Shown: positions 9,643 to 18,832, numbered from the stretch's first letter. The stretch: DNA of 64,000 nucleotides from Clostridium paraputrificum (GCF_900447045.1 NZ_UAWH01000017.1:67001-131000), one strand, 5' to 3'. The notes: generated from the sequence alone by a model not told the origin. Translations and numbers: made by a program.

Positions 9643-10683
9643 TTATCTTCCTACCTTTTTCTTTTTCTTCTCCATATATAGCATTCTATCTGCACAAGAA
9701 AATATTTCATCCTTTTCTATATTTGAATCAATACTTATTGTTGCTAATCCATATGTAAATCCTATTTTTATATTTTCTGAACTCATGGTTAGAATATCGT
9801 TTATACCAGATAGCTTTTCTTTTACATCTTCAACCGTTGATTGCCTAAATATTATTACAAACTCATCTCCTGACATTCTTGCATAAGTATCATTTTTCTC
9901 AAGACATTTTCTCATTGCAGCTGCCATTTTAACTAAGGCTTCATCACCAGCCCTGTGTCCAAATGTATCATTTATAACTTTAAAATCATCTAAGTCAATA
10001 ATTGCAAGAACACTTTCTATACCATTCTTCTTAACTTCATTTAATTCATCTTCAAATATTTGATTAAAGCTTCTCCTGTTATAAAGTCCTGTTAGTTCAT
10101 CATGAGTTGCTATATGCTTTAATTTGTCTTGCGTCAAAAAGTTTTTAATTTCCACTTCTAATTCATGCTTTATATACCTTAATAATTTTATATCCTCATC
10201 TGTAAACTTATAGCTTCCCTCATCAGAATATATATTTATAACTCCTATAAGCTTGCCATCAGAACTTATTGGAGAAACTAATATATATTCGTTCTTATAC
10301 CCTAAACTTGATTTCAAAATAGCAATATCTTTACAACCATTATATTTGTATAAAGCTAACTCTTCCTTAGGTAAAGGACTCAAACTAATATCACTATTAA
10401 ATCCTCTTATGGTCTTATAATGAAATAATCTATCTTCCTCCTGAATCAATATGCTACCCTTATTCCCTTTTTGAATAACATTGAGTGCTGTTGTTAAGAT
10501 TAAATCATAAACCTCTTGCTTACTCTTTATTAATTGAATCTTATCACCTAATATACATATTTCTTTTCTTATTCTATCTGATTCACTTATTCTATTCCTT
10601 AACTCTTTTATCTTTAATGCCTGTACTATTAGAATACTAAATACTGTAATGAGATAGATAGTAACAAAAAAATTACTTTTCAT
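9643..10683 (-). CDS. GAF-GGDEF diguanylate cyclase
   Basis: One N-terminal membrane segment (residues about 5-23) and a short coiled stretch lead into a GAF-like sensor (about 45-180) and a GGDEF domain (about 190-345). The catalytic signature reads SGDEF. HDELTGLYNRRSF and DLDDFKVINDTFGHRAGDEAL are well conserved, so synthesis of c-di-GMP is expected. The product-inhibition site that would read RxxD before the motif reads EKND, so feedback inhibition is probably absent. The C-terminus ends in a lysine run. It diverges from degV, with a 48-bp palindrome between the two. Confidence 0.88.
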   Translation of the reverse strand: MKSNFFVTIYLITVFSILIVQALKIKELRNRISESDRIRKEICILGDKIQLIKSKQEVYDLILTTALNVIQKGNKGSILIQEEDRLFHYKTIRGFNSDISLSPLPKEELALYKYNGCKDIAILKSSLGYKNEYILVSPISSDGKLIGVINIYSDEGSYKFTDEDIKLLRYIKHELEVEIKNFLTQDKLKHIATHDELTGLYNRRSFNQIFEDELNEVKKNGIESVLAIIDLDDFKVINDTFGHRAGDEALVKMAAAMRKCLEKNDTYARMSGDEFVIIFRQSTVEDVKEKLSGINDILTMSSENIKIGFTYGLATISIDSNIEKDEIFSCADRMLYMEKKKKKVGR

Positions 10684-10772
10684 AACTCCCCCACTTATGT
10701 AGCATATTATATAAATTATATTACTTTTTATTATGTTGGTACAGTTTTTTAATTCTTATTTTATTATTGAAT

Positions 10773-10820
10773 AACCTTATCACTTTTGATATAGTTAACT
10801 ATATCAATAGTGATAAGGTT
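10773..10820. promoter_or_regulatory. 48-bp near-perfect palindrome between diguanylate cyclase and degV
   Basis: Two 22-base arms (AACCTTATCACTTTTGATAT.. and its complement, one mismatch) surround a TTAA centre. It lies between divergent genes, with no T-tract on either side, so an operator or leader hairpin is more likely than a terminator. Which protein binds it cannot be told. Confidence 0.6.
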
Positions 10821-10868
10821 TAAGAAAATTACATATATTATCTATATAAATATTAGGAGGTTTTTTAT

Positions 10869-11714
10869 ATGCAAAAGATAGGTATAATTACAGATAGTGC
10901 TTCAGACATAACAAATGACATTATAGAAAAATATAATATAAAAGTTGCACCTTTTAGAATAATATATTCAGGTAAAGAATATGAGGATAAAGTTGATATA
11001 ACTCCTGAAGAAGTATACTCTTCCTTACACAAGGAGATTCCTACAACTTCTTTACCAAATGTAAAAAGAATAAATGAGATATTAGATGAATTTGAAAAGG
11101 AAGGATACACTCATGTTATATCCATAAATATTTCTAGTGCCCTTTCTGGTACTAGTAATTCTATTAGGTTAGTGCTTGAAGACCATCCTAAATTAACTTC
11201 ATTTGTATTTGATACAAAAACTTTAACAATGGCAGAAGGTTGCTTAGTTATTGAAGCTGCAAAACTAGTTGAAGAAGGAAAGACCTTTGAAGAAATCGTA
11301 TCTATATTACCAACCCTAAGACCTAAAGTTCAATGTTATTTTACACTTAATACATTAGAATACTTGAAAAAGGGCGGAAGAATTGGTAAGGTATCTGGAA
11401 CAATAGGAGAAATTTTAAGCCTTAAACCAATTATAGAAGTTGGTGATGATGGTGTTTACAATACTTATGCAAAAGTAAGAGGAAGAAAACAATCTCTTAC
11501 AAAGCTACGAAAAATATTAGATAGTTACTTAGAAAAAGGCAAATGTAATGTTTGGGTTCTTCATGGTCATTCCGAGGAAGACTGCAAAGATCTTTACAAT
11601 TCCTTTAAGGATTTAGATAATATAAATAACATAGAAACTGGTTCAATTGGTCCTGCTCTTGGAGTTCATACAGGTCCTGGTCTAGTAGGTTTCATAGTTC
11701 AAGAGGTAGAATAA
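10869..11714 (+). CDS. DegV family fatty-acid-binding protein (FakB-like)
   Basis: This 281-residue protein starts with the typical IGIITDSASDI and has TSLPNV, SSALSGT and GGRIGKVSGTIGEIL motifs of DegV/FakB proteins. Those proteins hold a fatty acid so that the kinase FakA can phosphorylate it for phospholipid synthesis. AGGAGG sits eight bases before the ATG. The next gene, a PadR-type regulator, begins five bases after the stop, so the two form an operon. Neither FakA nor phospholipid genes are in the window. Confidence 0.9.
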   Translation: MQKIGIITDSASDITNDIIEKYNIKVAPFRIIYSGKEYEDKVDITPEEVYSSLHKEIPTTSLPNVKRINEILDEFEKEGYTHVISINISSALSGTSNSIRLVLEDHPKLTSFVFDTKTLTMAEGCLVIEAAKLVEEGKTFEEIVSILPTLRPKVQCYFTLNTLEYLKKGGRIGKVSGTIGEILSLKPIIEVGDDGVYNTYAKVRGRKQSLTKLRKILDSYLEKGKCNVWVLHGHSEEDCKDLYNSFKDLDNINNIETGSIGPALGVHTGPGLVGFIVQEVE

Positions 11715-11718
11715 ATCA

Positions 11719-12171
11719 ATGAATGATTTATCCTCTATGAGTCCTCAAGAGATAAAAGCTGCAGAAAAACAACTGTACGAAGAATACAAACAAAAGGTTG
11801 CTCAACTAAAGAAGGTTCAAAAAGAAAAAGAAGCTGTAGGTCAGGTCTTTACAAAAGGACTTCTCCCTATATATGTTCTTTATATCTTAAGTCTTGGCCC
11901 TTCAAACGGAAATGATATAGCCCATAAAATAGGTGAAAGAACTGGTGGTTTATGGATTCCTAGTACAGGAGGTATCTACCCTCTTCTAAAAAAATTAGAG
12001 AAGCAGGATTTAATTATTGGAGAATGGGATGATCTAGACAAGAAATTTCAAAAGATATATACTTTAACCCCAGCAGGAATGTTAGAATTTGAAAATAAAA
12101 AACAACTTTTAAGGCCTAAAATTGAAGAAGCATTAAAAGTATTTAAAATAATATATAGAGATATTTATTAG
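11719..12171 (+). CDS. PadR-family transcriptional regulator
   Basis: This 150-residue protein has an N-terminal coiled region (1-40) and a PadR winged-helix domain. Recognisable parts are LPIYVLYILSLGPSNGNDIAHKI, then GIYPLLKKLEKQDLI and a YTLTPAGMLEFE wing. It probably represses its own operon or a membrane-stress target by PadR analogy. The target is unknown. The 48-bp palindrome upstream of degV is a plausible binding site but has no direct support. The gene closes with a hairpin terminator that begins at the stop codon. Confidence 0.85.
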   Translation: MNDLSSMSPQEIKAAEKQLYEEYKQKVAQLKKVQKEKEAVGQVFTKGLLPIYVLYILSLGPSNGNDIAHKIGERTGGLWIPSTGGIYPLLKKLEKQDLIIGEWDDLDKKFQKIYTLTPAGMLEFENKKQLLRPKIEEALKVFKIIYRDIY

Positions 12172-12194
12172 ATATACTTTTTATGAGTATATCT
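12170..12194 (+). terminator. Terminator of the degV-padR operon
   Basis: AGATATACT pairs with AGTATATCT and is followed by TTTCTTTTT. Confidence 0.8.
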
Positions 12195-12234
12195 TTTCTT
12201 TTTACTGCCATCCTAAATATAAGGAGGTAGTAAA

Positions 12235-12432
12235 ATGAGAGGAATAATAATTGATAAGAACTTTTCAGAAGCTTTTGTATGCCTTGAAGATGGTGAAACT
12301 ATTTCCATTCCATCATCTGAAGTTACAGATTCTAATGTAGGAGATATGATTACATTATCTAATATATCAATTCCTACAAATTATAATTCTAACTCTAATC
12401 TAACTAATGAAAAATTACTAGATTTCTTTTAG
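12235..12432 (+). CDS. Small stand-alone RsgI N-terminal-like protein
   Basis: This 65-residue soluble protein is preceded by AAGGAGG. Its first 40 residues (MRGIIIDKNFSEAFVCLEDG, then a VGDMITL end) resemble the N-terminal domain of RsgI anti-sigma factors, which bind SigI. In RsgI that domain is followed by a membrane segment and an extracellular sensor. Here only a short Asn/Ser-rich tail follows. No sigI is adjacent. Function as a sigma-factor or RNA-polymerase binder is inference, and the family call is moderate. Confidence 0.6.
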   Translation: MRGIIIDKNFSEAFVCLEDGETISIPSSEVTDSNVGDMITLSNISIPTNYNSNSNLTNEKLLDFF

Positions 12433-12444
12433 TTAAAATAAAAA

Positions 12445-12530
12445 GGTGGAGTGGATATTTATTTTGTTTGTTCTGTGGCTATGCTCTAAGTAATATCAAA
12501 ACAAATATCCATCCCTTCCATACTAACGGT
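12445..12530 (+). repeat. Interspersed hairpin repeat, copy B
   Basis: GGATATTTATTTTG (12453-12466) pairs with CAAAACAAATATCC (12497-12510). The outer flank GGTGGAGT partly pairs with ATCCCTTCC. It lies between the RsgI-like gene and the convergent ferredoxin gene. The shared sequence extends rightwards into TACTAA..GTAAGGAAAA. Confidence 0.85.
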
Positions 12531-12531
12531 A

Positions 12532-12572
12532 AGGAAAATATAGAATTATTATCCTTAATCTTATATTTTCCT
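12532..12572 (+). terminator. Hairpin downstream of repeat B
   Basis: AGGAAAATATA pairs with TATATTTTCCT across a 19-base loop. There is no T-tract, so termination is uncertain. Confidence 0.4.
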
Positions 12573-12579
12573 AAACATA

Positions 12580-12605
12580 AAAAAGATGCCTCTTGGCATC
12601 TTTTT
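12580..12605. terminator. Terminator between the small gene and ferredoxin
   Basis: AAAAAGATGCC, a TCTT loop and GGCATCTTTTT form a stem just past the ferredoxin stop. It is usable from both sides. Confidence 0.85.
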
Positions 12606-12610
12606 ATTGA

Positions 12611-12817
<207 letters not shown>

Positions 12818-12871
12818 CTATAGGAATTTACATACATAGCTTACCCAAGGAAGAAAAAATTATTACTTTAT

Positions 12872-13708
12872 CTAATATAATCCTTCAAAAATTAAAGAAT
12901 ATAGAGAACTATCTATTACATACTCTTCTGCTTTACCTTCTTCTAAAGCTTCTGTAAATTCTAAATCTATTGGCAATTCACCTAATAATGGTAAACCTAG
13001 ATATTCAGCATGCTCTTCTGCTGACTTTTTACTAAACACTCTTATTTTTTTATCACACCCTGTACATGTGATATAAGACATGTTTTCAACTACACCTTTT
13101 ATTTTTATACCTATCTTCTCAGCCATTATTACAACTTTTTTAACTATCATTGACACCATATCTTGAGGTGTAGATACAATTACTAATTCTTTTATAGGGA
13201 AATCTTGCATTACTGTTAAGGCTATATCACCTGTTCCTGGTGGCATATCTATTAATAGGTAATCTAAATCACCCCACTCAGTGTCTACATACATTTGATT
13301 TAAAACCCCAGTTATTACTGGCCCCCTCCAAATAACAGGTTGGTCTTCAACTTGTGTAACTAAATTCATAGACATAACTTTAATACCTGAATTAGTTTCT
13401 ACAGGTATAAACTTAACTGTATTCTCATCAATAGGAATTATTTGACCTCTCTTTTGGTTTATTCCAAAAAATCTTGGCATAGAAGGTCCTGTTATATCTG
13501 CATCTAATACACCAACAGAATAACCTTTCTTTCTAAGCATTGAAGCCATTATTCCTGTAACAGTAGATTTACCAACTCCACCTTTTCCGCTAATTACTCC
13601 TATAACATTCTTTACATTACCATACTTAGGTAAAACCTTAATTGAACATGTTGATGTACCTTGTGAAGAACATGTTCCTTTACTTGGACAATTATCACAA
13701 CTACTCAT
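12872..13708 (-). CDS. Mrp/NBP35-family Fe-S cluster carrier ATPase
   Basis: This 278-residue P-loop protein has the deviant Walker A SGKGGVGKST and the PPGTGD motif typical of Mrp/ApbC. It has an N-terminal cysteine set (CDNCPSKGTC..C), as in Nbp35-type members, and the C-terminal CTGC pair that binds a bridging cluster. It would hold and deliver Fe-S clusters in the cytoplasm, consistent with the ferredoxin next to it. GGAGGAATAGGAA lies before the start. Confidence 0.92.
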   Translation of the reverse strand: MSSCDNCPSKGTCSSQGTSTCSIKVLPKYGNVKNVIGVISGKGGVGKSTVTGIMASMLRKKGYSVGVLDADITGPSMPRFFGINQKRGQIIPIDENTVKFIPVETNSGIKVMSMNLVTQVEDQPVIWRGPVITGVLNQMYVDTEWGDLDYLLIDMPPGTGDIALTVMQDFPIKELVIVSTPQDMVSMIVKKVVIMAEKIGIKIKGVVENMSYITCTGCDKKIRVFSKKSAEEHAEYLGLPLLGELPIDLEFTEALEEGKAEEYVIDSSLYSLIFEGLY

Positions 13709-13733
13709 TTCCTATTCCTCCATTGTATATTAA

Positions 13734-14567
13734 TTACCATTCATCTGGTTTTTCTCCTGGGTTTCCTATGTATATATCCCAGCTCTTATATTCATAGTTT
13801 CCTACTACATAATAGGTTTCATAAACTTTATCCTTTTTATTATCTACAGTTATTACAGTTCTAAATTTCTTTGAACTATAACCCTTATTCTTTACACTTA
13901 TTACAGTATCAAATTCTTCCGAATTATTATTAATCAGCTTTGTACCAGCAACGACTTTATCTAAGTTTTTTTCAAACTTTTTTAAATCAACAGAAAACAT
14001 ATATTTTAGACAATCTACGTCTCCAGTTATATCTATACCTACCTTATTATCACCTTTTGATAATTCATTCTTTTTTAATTCTAATACCTGCAATATAGAA
14101 TTATAGTAAATATCCTCAAAGTCTCTTGGTTTTCTTATAAAGGATAAATTTTGAGTTATACTATCGTCTAGACTTTTTGAAACAAGATAAGAGTTATTTT
14201 CATCATAAAAGTTTCCTACGCCTCTTTCATCTACACTAACTACATAGTTGTAGGACTTAACTTCATCTCCCATATATATTTCAAATACATAGTCTGGGTC
14301 AAGTGATGTTTTTTCATCCTTAATATTTCCCTTTGAAAGTATCTTATATATATTTTGTATTGCGCTCTGATCATTTACAATAAATCTAAAACCAGCATCT
14401 CTTGAACTTTGAATAATTATTTTATCTACCTTATTTTGAAGTAAATAATCAAAATCAGTATTTTTTAATCCAACCTTTACTAAAGCAGTATCTATTAGAC
14501 CACAACCCGTTAAAGAGATACATATAATTATAAATACAGACACTAGGGCAAATCTATACTTCTTCAC
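13734..14567 (-). CDS. Putative lipoprotein of unknown function
   Basis: This 277-residue protein has a signal peptide with lipobox SLTGC at about residues 18-22, so it should be lipidated and surface-anchored. The remainder has alternating strands and no motif I recognise. It overlaps the end of lgt by 14 bases, with its ribosome site inside lgt, so the enzyme that lipidates it is made from the same transcript. Function unknown. Confidence 0.75.
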   Translation of the reverse strand: MKKYRFALVSVFIIICISLTGCGLIDTALVKVGLKNTDFDYLLQNKVDKIIIQSSRDAGFRFIVNDQSAIQNIYKILSKGNIKDEKTSLDPDYVFEIYMGDEVKSYNYVVSVDERGVGNFYDENNSYLVSKSLDDSITQNLSFIRKPRDFEDIYYNSILQVLELKKNELSKGDNKVGIDITGDVDCLKYMFSVDLKKFEKNLDKVVAGTKLINNNSEEFDTVISVKNKGYSSKKFRTVITVDNKKDKVYETYYVVGNYEYKSWDIYIGNPGEKPDEW

Positions 14568-15324
14568 TTTCCTTTTTTCTCTCCTTTTGTTTTTGAATAA
14601 AATATATAGCTAATCCAAATATGAATGTAAAAATAGCTATAAATTGTGATGTGGATAAAACTCCAACATTTCCTCTTGGATCATTTCGTAAAAATTCTAT
14701 TAGGAATCTTCCTACACTATATATAATAACATATAAGGAGAAAATATGTCCGTCTACCCTATTCCTTTTCGAGTACCATATAAGAAAAGCTGCTAAGGCA
14801 AAATCAAAAATAGCAGAATATACTTGTGTTGGATATAAGGATACCCCTGCCGGCGCTAAAGCTCCTTCTGGGAATATTACGCCAAACTTGCCTGTGTTTT
14901 CAGCCCCATAACAACATCCTGCTAGAAAACATCCTATTCTTCCGAACCCTTGTGCTAATGCTACTCCTGGAACAATACAATCAAATATCTTCACAGTATT
15001 CCACTTATTCTTTCTACAATAAATGTATATAGATAATGCCCCTAGTATAATAGCTCCATATATAACAAAGCCTTCACCAAAATTTAATAAAATAGATGGA
15101 TCTTTAATTATATTTTTAAATTCAGTTATTATAAATAACAACTTACCACCTAGGACACCACATATAACCGCTATTACAATTAGGTTAAATACCTTGTCTT
15201 CATCATACCCTAACTTTTCGGCTCTCTTTGTAAACATATATCCAGCTATAATTACACCTATGGCAATCATAAGACCATAACTGTAGACATTATGTCCAAA
15301 AACTTCAAATAAAACTAACCTCAT
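14554..15324 (-). CDS. lgt: Prolipoprotein diacylglyceryl transferase
   Basis: This 256-residue protein has about seven membrane segments and the Lgt signature region GRIGCFLAGCCYG (near residue 127), followed by PTQVYSA. It transfers diacylglycerol to the lipobox cysteine of exported lipoproteins. AAGGAGGAG precedes the ATG. It overlaps the next lipoprotein gene, and at least four other predicted lipoproteins or tethered proteins occur in the window. A terminator separates it from the gene upstream. Confidence 0.95.
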   Translation of the reverse strand: MRLVLFEVFGHNVYSYGLMIAIGVIIAGYMFTKRAEKLGYDEDKVFNLIVIAVICGVLGGKLLFIITEFKNIIKDPSILLNFGEGFVIYGAIILGALSIYIYCRKNKWNTVKIFDCIVPGVALAQGFGRIGCFLAGCCYGAENTGKFGVIFPEGALAPAGVSLYPTQVYSAIFDFALAAFLIWYSKRNRVDGHIFSLYVIIYSVGRFLIEFLRNDPRGNVGVLSTSQFIAIFTFIFGLAIYFIQKQKERKKESEEV

Positions 15325-15352
15325 GACTCCTCCTTACTTTATAATCTAATAA

Positions 15353-15382
15353 ATTAGGAGAAGCTTAATAGCTTCTCCTAAT
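15353..15382 (-). terminator. Terminator between the 189-residue protein gene and lgt
   Basis: ATTAGGAGAAGCT pairs with AGCTTCTCCTAAT in a perfect stem upstream of the lgt start. Confidence 0.7.
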
Positions 15383-15421
15383 ATTTAAATTATAATACTT
15401 TAAGTTATTAATGGCAAATTC

Positions 15422-15991
15422 TTATTTCTTTTGTACATTAATGCTTGATACTATTACATCATATATAGCATTCATATTATCTTTATATGATCCTTTTTTT
15501 GCTGTGAAAGCAAACTTACCAACCTTTGTATCATCTAACCTTAAGTAATAATTTGTATTTATAAAAGAATACCCATTCTCTACCTTAGTTGTATATTCTA
15601 ATTTAATTCCCTTGTAACCATTACAACTATAATTTTCAATATTCTCATTACTATGCTTAAGGGCAAGGTTATCTATATCTTTTTGTGCTAATACCTTCAC
15701 ATCTTCTTCAGTACTCAATAGTTCTACATATCCCATTATATTTTTTTCTTCGCTATTAAACTCTGCTTGATAAAGTTTATATGAGTTATTCGCTTTTTCT
15801 TTGACCACCCAAGTTTCTGGTATAGAATATGAATATCCCTGATCCTTCATTGAAAATTCCTCTAAAGAGCTTATATCATTATCTAATAAAGCTACCTGTT
15901 TAAAATTATCATTGAAGAATCTTTGAGAAAAAATTAATATTATTACTAGAATTACTAATATAGCAGTCATTAATAATTGCTTTTTTTTCAT
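15422..15991 (-). CDS. Membrane-anchored exported protein of unknown function
   Basis: This 189-residue protein has one N-terminal membrane anchor (residues 5-23) and an extracytoplasmic part. The pattern GYSYSIPETWVVKE...YQAEF...GYVELL resembles the PsbP/Mog1-like folds seen in many small clostridial exported proteins. No catalytic motif is visible. The ATG follows the previous gene by about 15 bases, so the two may be co-transcribed. Confidence 0.65.
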   Translation of the reverse strand: MKKKQLLMTAILVILVIILIFSQRFFNDNFKQVALLDNDISSLEEFSMKDQGYSYSIPETWVVKEKANNSYKLYQAEFNSEEKNIMGYVELLSTEEDVKVLAQKDIDNLALKHSNENIENYSCNGYKGIKLEYTTKVENGYSFINTNYYLRLDDTKVGKFAFTAKKGSYKDNMNAIYDVIVSSINVQKK

Positions 15992-16005
15992 TTAATCAAG
16001 TTATC

Positions 16006-17313
16006 CTACTTCATTGGAACTACAACTGTTGAATTCTTATAATCGTAGAACATTAACCAACAACCTTCTTTATCTTTGTCACCACTCATCCAAGTAACAA
16101 AACCTGTCTTTCCAGCATAAGGTTGTTCATCTTTATCCTTCTTTCCAGGAACCCCGTAAACTATATACTTTAGGTTTCCTTTTTCATCACATTTATAGCC
16201 AAGCATGAAATAGCCATACTTCTTGATATATGGATAGTAGTTTAACATTGGATAATATGCTATTGTATACTTATTATAATTAGATATATTGCACATATCA
16301 TCTAGGCTCTTAATATTAACTTTATACCATTTACAATACTTAATTTCCTTAAACTTATTTTTAACCTCTTCAAAGTCTTTAATAATATTCTCAAAGAATT
16401 CACCTAGTGAACCTCTCATTTCAAAATCATATGGATCTAATTCCTTTTCTTCTACTATTTGTGCTTCATATTCATCAAACCTATATTCTTCTGATTCTAT
16501 TTGATCTCTCTTTTTACAAACTCCCATGCAGCCCATATTCTCTGTATACTTTTGATCACAATAGTTTATATTTTCACACTTATCTTCTTTTTCTTCTTTA
16601 TGATGATCATCTTTGCATTCATCATGTTTTTCTTTCTTTTTAACTTCTTCATGATGGTCTTTATCGTTATCCTTCATTTCATCCTTGCACTTATCCTTCA
16701 TTTCGTCCTTAGACTTATCTTCATGATGGTCTTTATGTTCTTTTTCTTCATGATGCTCTTTATGTTCAGGCTCTACACACTTAACTTCTTCAACCTTTTT
16801 TACTTCTTCTTTTACTTCCTTTTTTACCTCTTTTTTAACTTCCTTAACTTCTTTTACTTCTATATCCTCTTTGTTCTTGTCAATATGCTTTAACACCTTG
16901 CATTTTTTCCAACTATCCCCTACATTCTCACCATTCATAAATCCATACATTAAATATGTAAGTTCTCCACCTACATACTTACATATTGCAGCACCAGAAA
17001 CCTTATCATAAGAAAAATCTAAGCCTGCAATATTATTTACATAATACTCTTTAGAAGCTTCTCCTTTTCCTATATCACTAATCTCCAATACTCCTAAATC
17101 TACTATTTGCTTCATATCTTTCTTATAACATATAAGTAAGATAGAATACTTTTCTTCTTTCTTTAAGTTTTGCGCATAGAAAGATATCTTGCACTTATCC
17201 CCTTTAGCTTCTATTTTTGCATAACCTGACAAGGCTTTTTCACCTGAAGCAGCATGAGTTTTCTCATCCTCCTGTAAAATTATAAAGTTTCTATACAATT
17301 TATTATGTGCCAA
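16006..17313 (-). CDS. Protein with a long Lys/Glu/His/Asp-rich central region, possibly spore-associated
   Basis: This 435-residue protein starts at a TTG with GGAGGG upstream. The N-terminal domain (about 1-145) and C-terminal domain (about 300-435) are globular, with aromatic-rich ends (YYPMLNYYPYIKKYGYFMLGYK, cited in part). Between them lies about 120 residues of near-repeats such as EHKDHHEDKSKDE and KEVKKEVKEE, with many HH pairs. No signal peptide is seen. Similar two-domain proteins of clostridia are poorly described. A spore-coat or metal-binding role is my inference only. It lies downstream of rsmA behind a terminator. Confidence 0.65.
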   Translation of the reverse strand: MAHNKLYRNFIILQEDEKTHAASGEKALSGYAKIEAKGDKCKISFYAQNLKKEEKYSILLICYKKDMKQIVDLGVLEISDIGKGEASKEYYVNNIAGLDFSYDKVSGAAICKYVGGELTYLMYGFMNGENVGDSWKKCKVLKHIDKNKEDIEVKEVKEVKKEVKKEVKEEVKKVEEVKCVEPEHKEHHEEKEHKDHHEDKSKDEMKDKCKDEMKDNDKDHHEEVKKKEKHDECKDDHHKEEKEDKCENINYCDQKYTENMGCMGVCKKRDQIESEEYRFDEYEAQIVEEKELDPYDFEMRGSLGEFFENIIKDFEEVKNKFKEIKYCKWYKVNIKSLDDMCNISNYNKYTIAYYPMLNYYPYIKKYGYFMLGYKCDEKGNLKYIVYGVPGKKDKDEQPYAGKTGFVTWMSGDKDKEGCWLMFYDYKNSTVVVPMK

Positions 17314-17399
17314 ACGCCTATTCCCTCCACATATATTACTTCAATACATTATATGCTTAGCGGTTCTTATTATTCCTTTGTAAGTATTCCTAAAAAAAT

Positions 17400-17425
17400 A
17401 AAGGTAGATGTATTTATCTACCTTT
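17400..17425 (-). terminator. Terminator after rsmA
   Basis: AAAGGTAGAT pairs with ATCTACCTTT, with a T-run on the minus strand. Confidence 0.8.
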
Positions 17426-17431
17426 AAAGCA

Positions 17432-18280
17432 TTAACTATTTCTTATATTAATTATATTATCAGACAACAAAGCAAATTCATGTAGTGATAAAGTTTCCCC
17501 TCTTCTCTTTTGATCTATCTCCGATAATTCAAAAGCCTTCTCTATTTCTTCTTTTTTCATCCCTAAGAACTTAACTGCATTCCACATAGTCTTTCTTCTC
17601 ATATTGAATGCATTTCTAATTATTTCAAACATAAGTTTTTCATCTTTAACTTCTACTCTCTTTTCAGATAATTTATCTAATCTTATTACTATTGAATCTA
17701 CCTTTGGTCTTGGTATAAAACTTCCTGGAGATACCTTTCTTACTATTTTAGTATCACAATAATATTGAACAAGTAATGATAGAGCACCATATTCTTTACA
17801 ATTAGGTTCTGCATTTATTCTTTCTGCCACTTCCTTTTGAATCATTATAGTTAAAGACTTAAAATTATAATTATCCTTAAGTAATTTAACTATTATTGGA
17901 GTAGTAACATAATAAGGTAAGTTTGCAACTAGCTTAACACTATTCTCATGACCAATAATCTCATTAAAATCAACTTTTAATGCATCCTTATGTATAAGTG
18001 TAAAGTTTTCATACTGTCCAAGTTCTTCTTTAAGTATTGGGATTAAGTCATTATCTAACTCAATGGACACAACCTTCTTTGCCCTACCTATTAACTGTGC
18101 AGTTAATGAACCTACCCCTGGACCTATTTCTATTATTAAATCATCTTTATTTACTTCTGCACCCTCTACTATATCAGTTAATACCGAATCATCTATTAAG
18201 AAGTTTTGACCTAGACTTTTTGAGAACTTAAAATTATATTTCTTTACTAAGTCTTGTGTTTTATAATCTTTTATATCCAT
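17432..18280 (-). CDS. rsmA: 16S rRNA (A1518/A1519) dimethyltransferase
   Basis: This 282-residue KsgA-type enzyme has the SAM motif [13 protein letters not shown], the catalytic [10 protein letters not shown] motif and the C-terminal RRKTMWNAV region. It dimethylates two adjacent adenines near the 3' end of 16S rRNA. The start lies three bases after the RNase M5 stop, with AGGAG in between. The rnmV-rsmA pairing is conserved in Firmicutes. Confidence 0.96.
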   Translation of the reverse strand: MDIKDYKTQDLVKKYNFKFSKSLGQNFLIDDSVLTDIVEGAEVNKDDLIIEIGPGVGSLTAQLIGRAKKVVSIELDNDLIPILKEELGQYENFTLIHKDALKVDFNEIIGHENSVKLVANLPYYVTTPIIVKLLKDNYNFKSLTIMIQKEVAERINAEPNCKEYGALSLLVQYYCDTKIVRKVSPGSFIPRPKVDSIVIRLDKLSEKRVEVKDEKLMFEIIRNAFNMRRKTMWNAVKFLGMKKEEIEKAFELSEIDQKRRGETLSLHEFALLSDNIINIRNS

Positions 18281-18283
18281 TTA

Positions 18284-18832
18284 CTATTCTCCTAATTGTT
18301 CTTCTATTTTTTTAATAGCGTCCATAAATTCTTCTGGAGTTATGCCATAATTATTTAATCTAGAAATCATTTGATTTGCATTTCCATATCCTATGCCCAA
18401 CTCTTTACCAAGTATTATTCTTCTCTTTTTAGAGTCTCCAACTCCTGTTAACTTAAATCTAAACATATCTTTCATATCGAAAAATTCTCTTTTTTCCTCT
18501 AGTGTAACTTTTGCATTTTCAAGTGCTTTGATTATAGTTTCTGGACTAGCATTTTCCACACCAATATCTCCATCTTTAAGTCCATCTTCTTGGGCAATAT
18601 ATGCATGCTTTACCCCTTTTACTCTTTTTGATATTATACTTCTAATCTTTTCTCCAGCAAAGTCAGGGTCTGTAAGTACTATTACTCCCTTCCTCTTTTG
18701 AGCTTCTTTTATTCTTTCTATAATCTTTGCATTTATACCAAACCCACTAGTTGCAATAATTTCTGCATCTACAGCTTTTTTCACTGCTGTTATATCGTCT
18801 CTTCCTTCTACAACTATAACTTCTTTAATCAA
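18284..18832 (-). CDS. rnmV: Ribonuclease M5
   Basis: This Toprim-domain nuclease matures 5S rRNA. Motifs are IKEVIVVEGRDD (Toprim Glu) and LTDPDFAGEKIR (DxD). A GTG lies at 18850, but the ribosome site AAGGAAG falls inside its first codons. A TTG at 18832, seven bases after that site, gives the family N-terminus IKEVIVVEG and is preferred (182 residues). It sits between yabE and rsmA in the conserved order. Confidence 0.93.
   Translation of the reverse strand: MIKEVIVVEGRDDITAVKKAVDAEIIATSGFGINAKIIERIKEAQKRKGVIVLTDPDFAGEKIRSIISKRVKGVKHAYIAQEDGLKDGDIGVENASPETIIKALENAKVTLEEKREFFDMKDMFRFKLTGVGDSKKRRIILGKELGIGYGNANQMISRLNNYGITPEEFMDAIKKIEEQLGE

Noticed and set aside
6205..12530. Repeat copies A and B as a shared riboswitch
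   Set aside because: Copies lie downstream of genes or between convergent genes, and no common downstream gene exists.
16501..16893. 130-residue plus-strand frame rich in Phe, Met and Leu
   Set aside because: It is the antisense of the Lys/Glu/His-rich region of the 16.0-17.3 kb gene. It has no ribosome site, and its composition is a by-product of the repeats.
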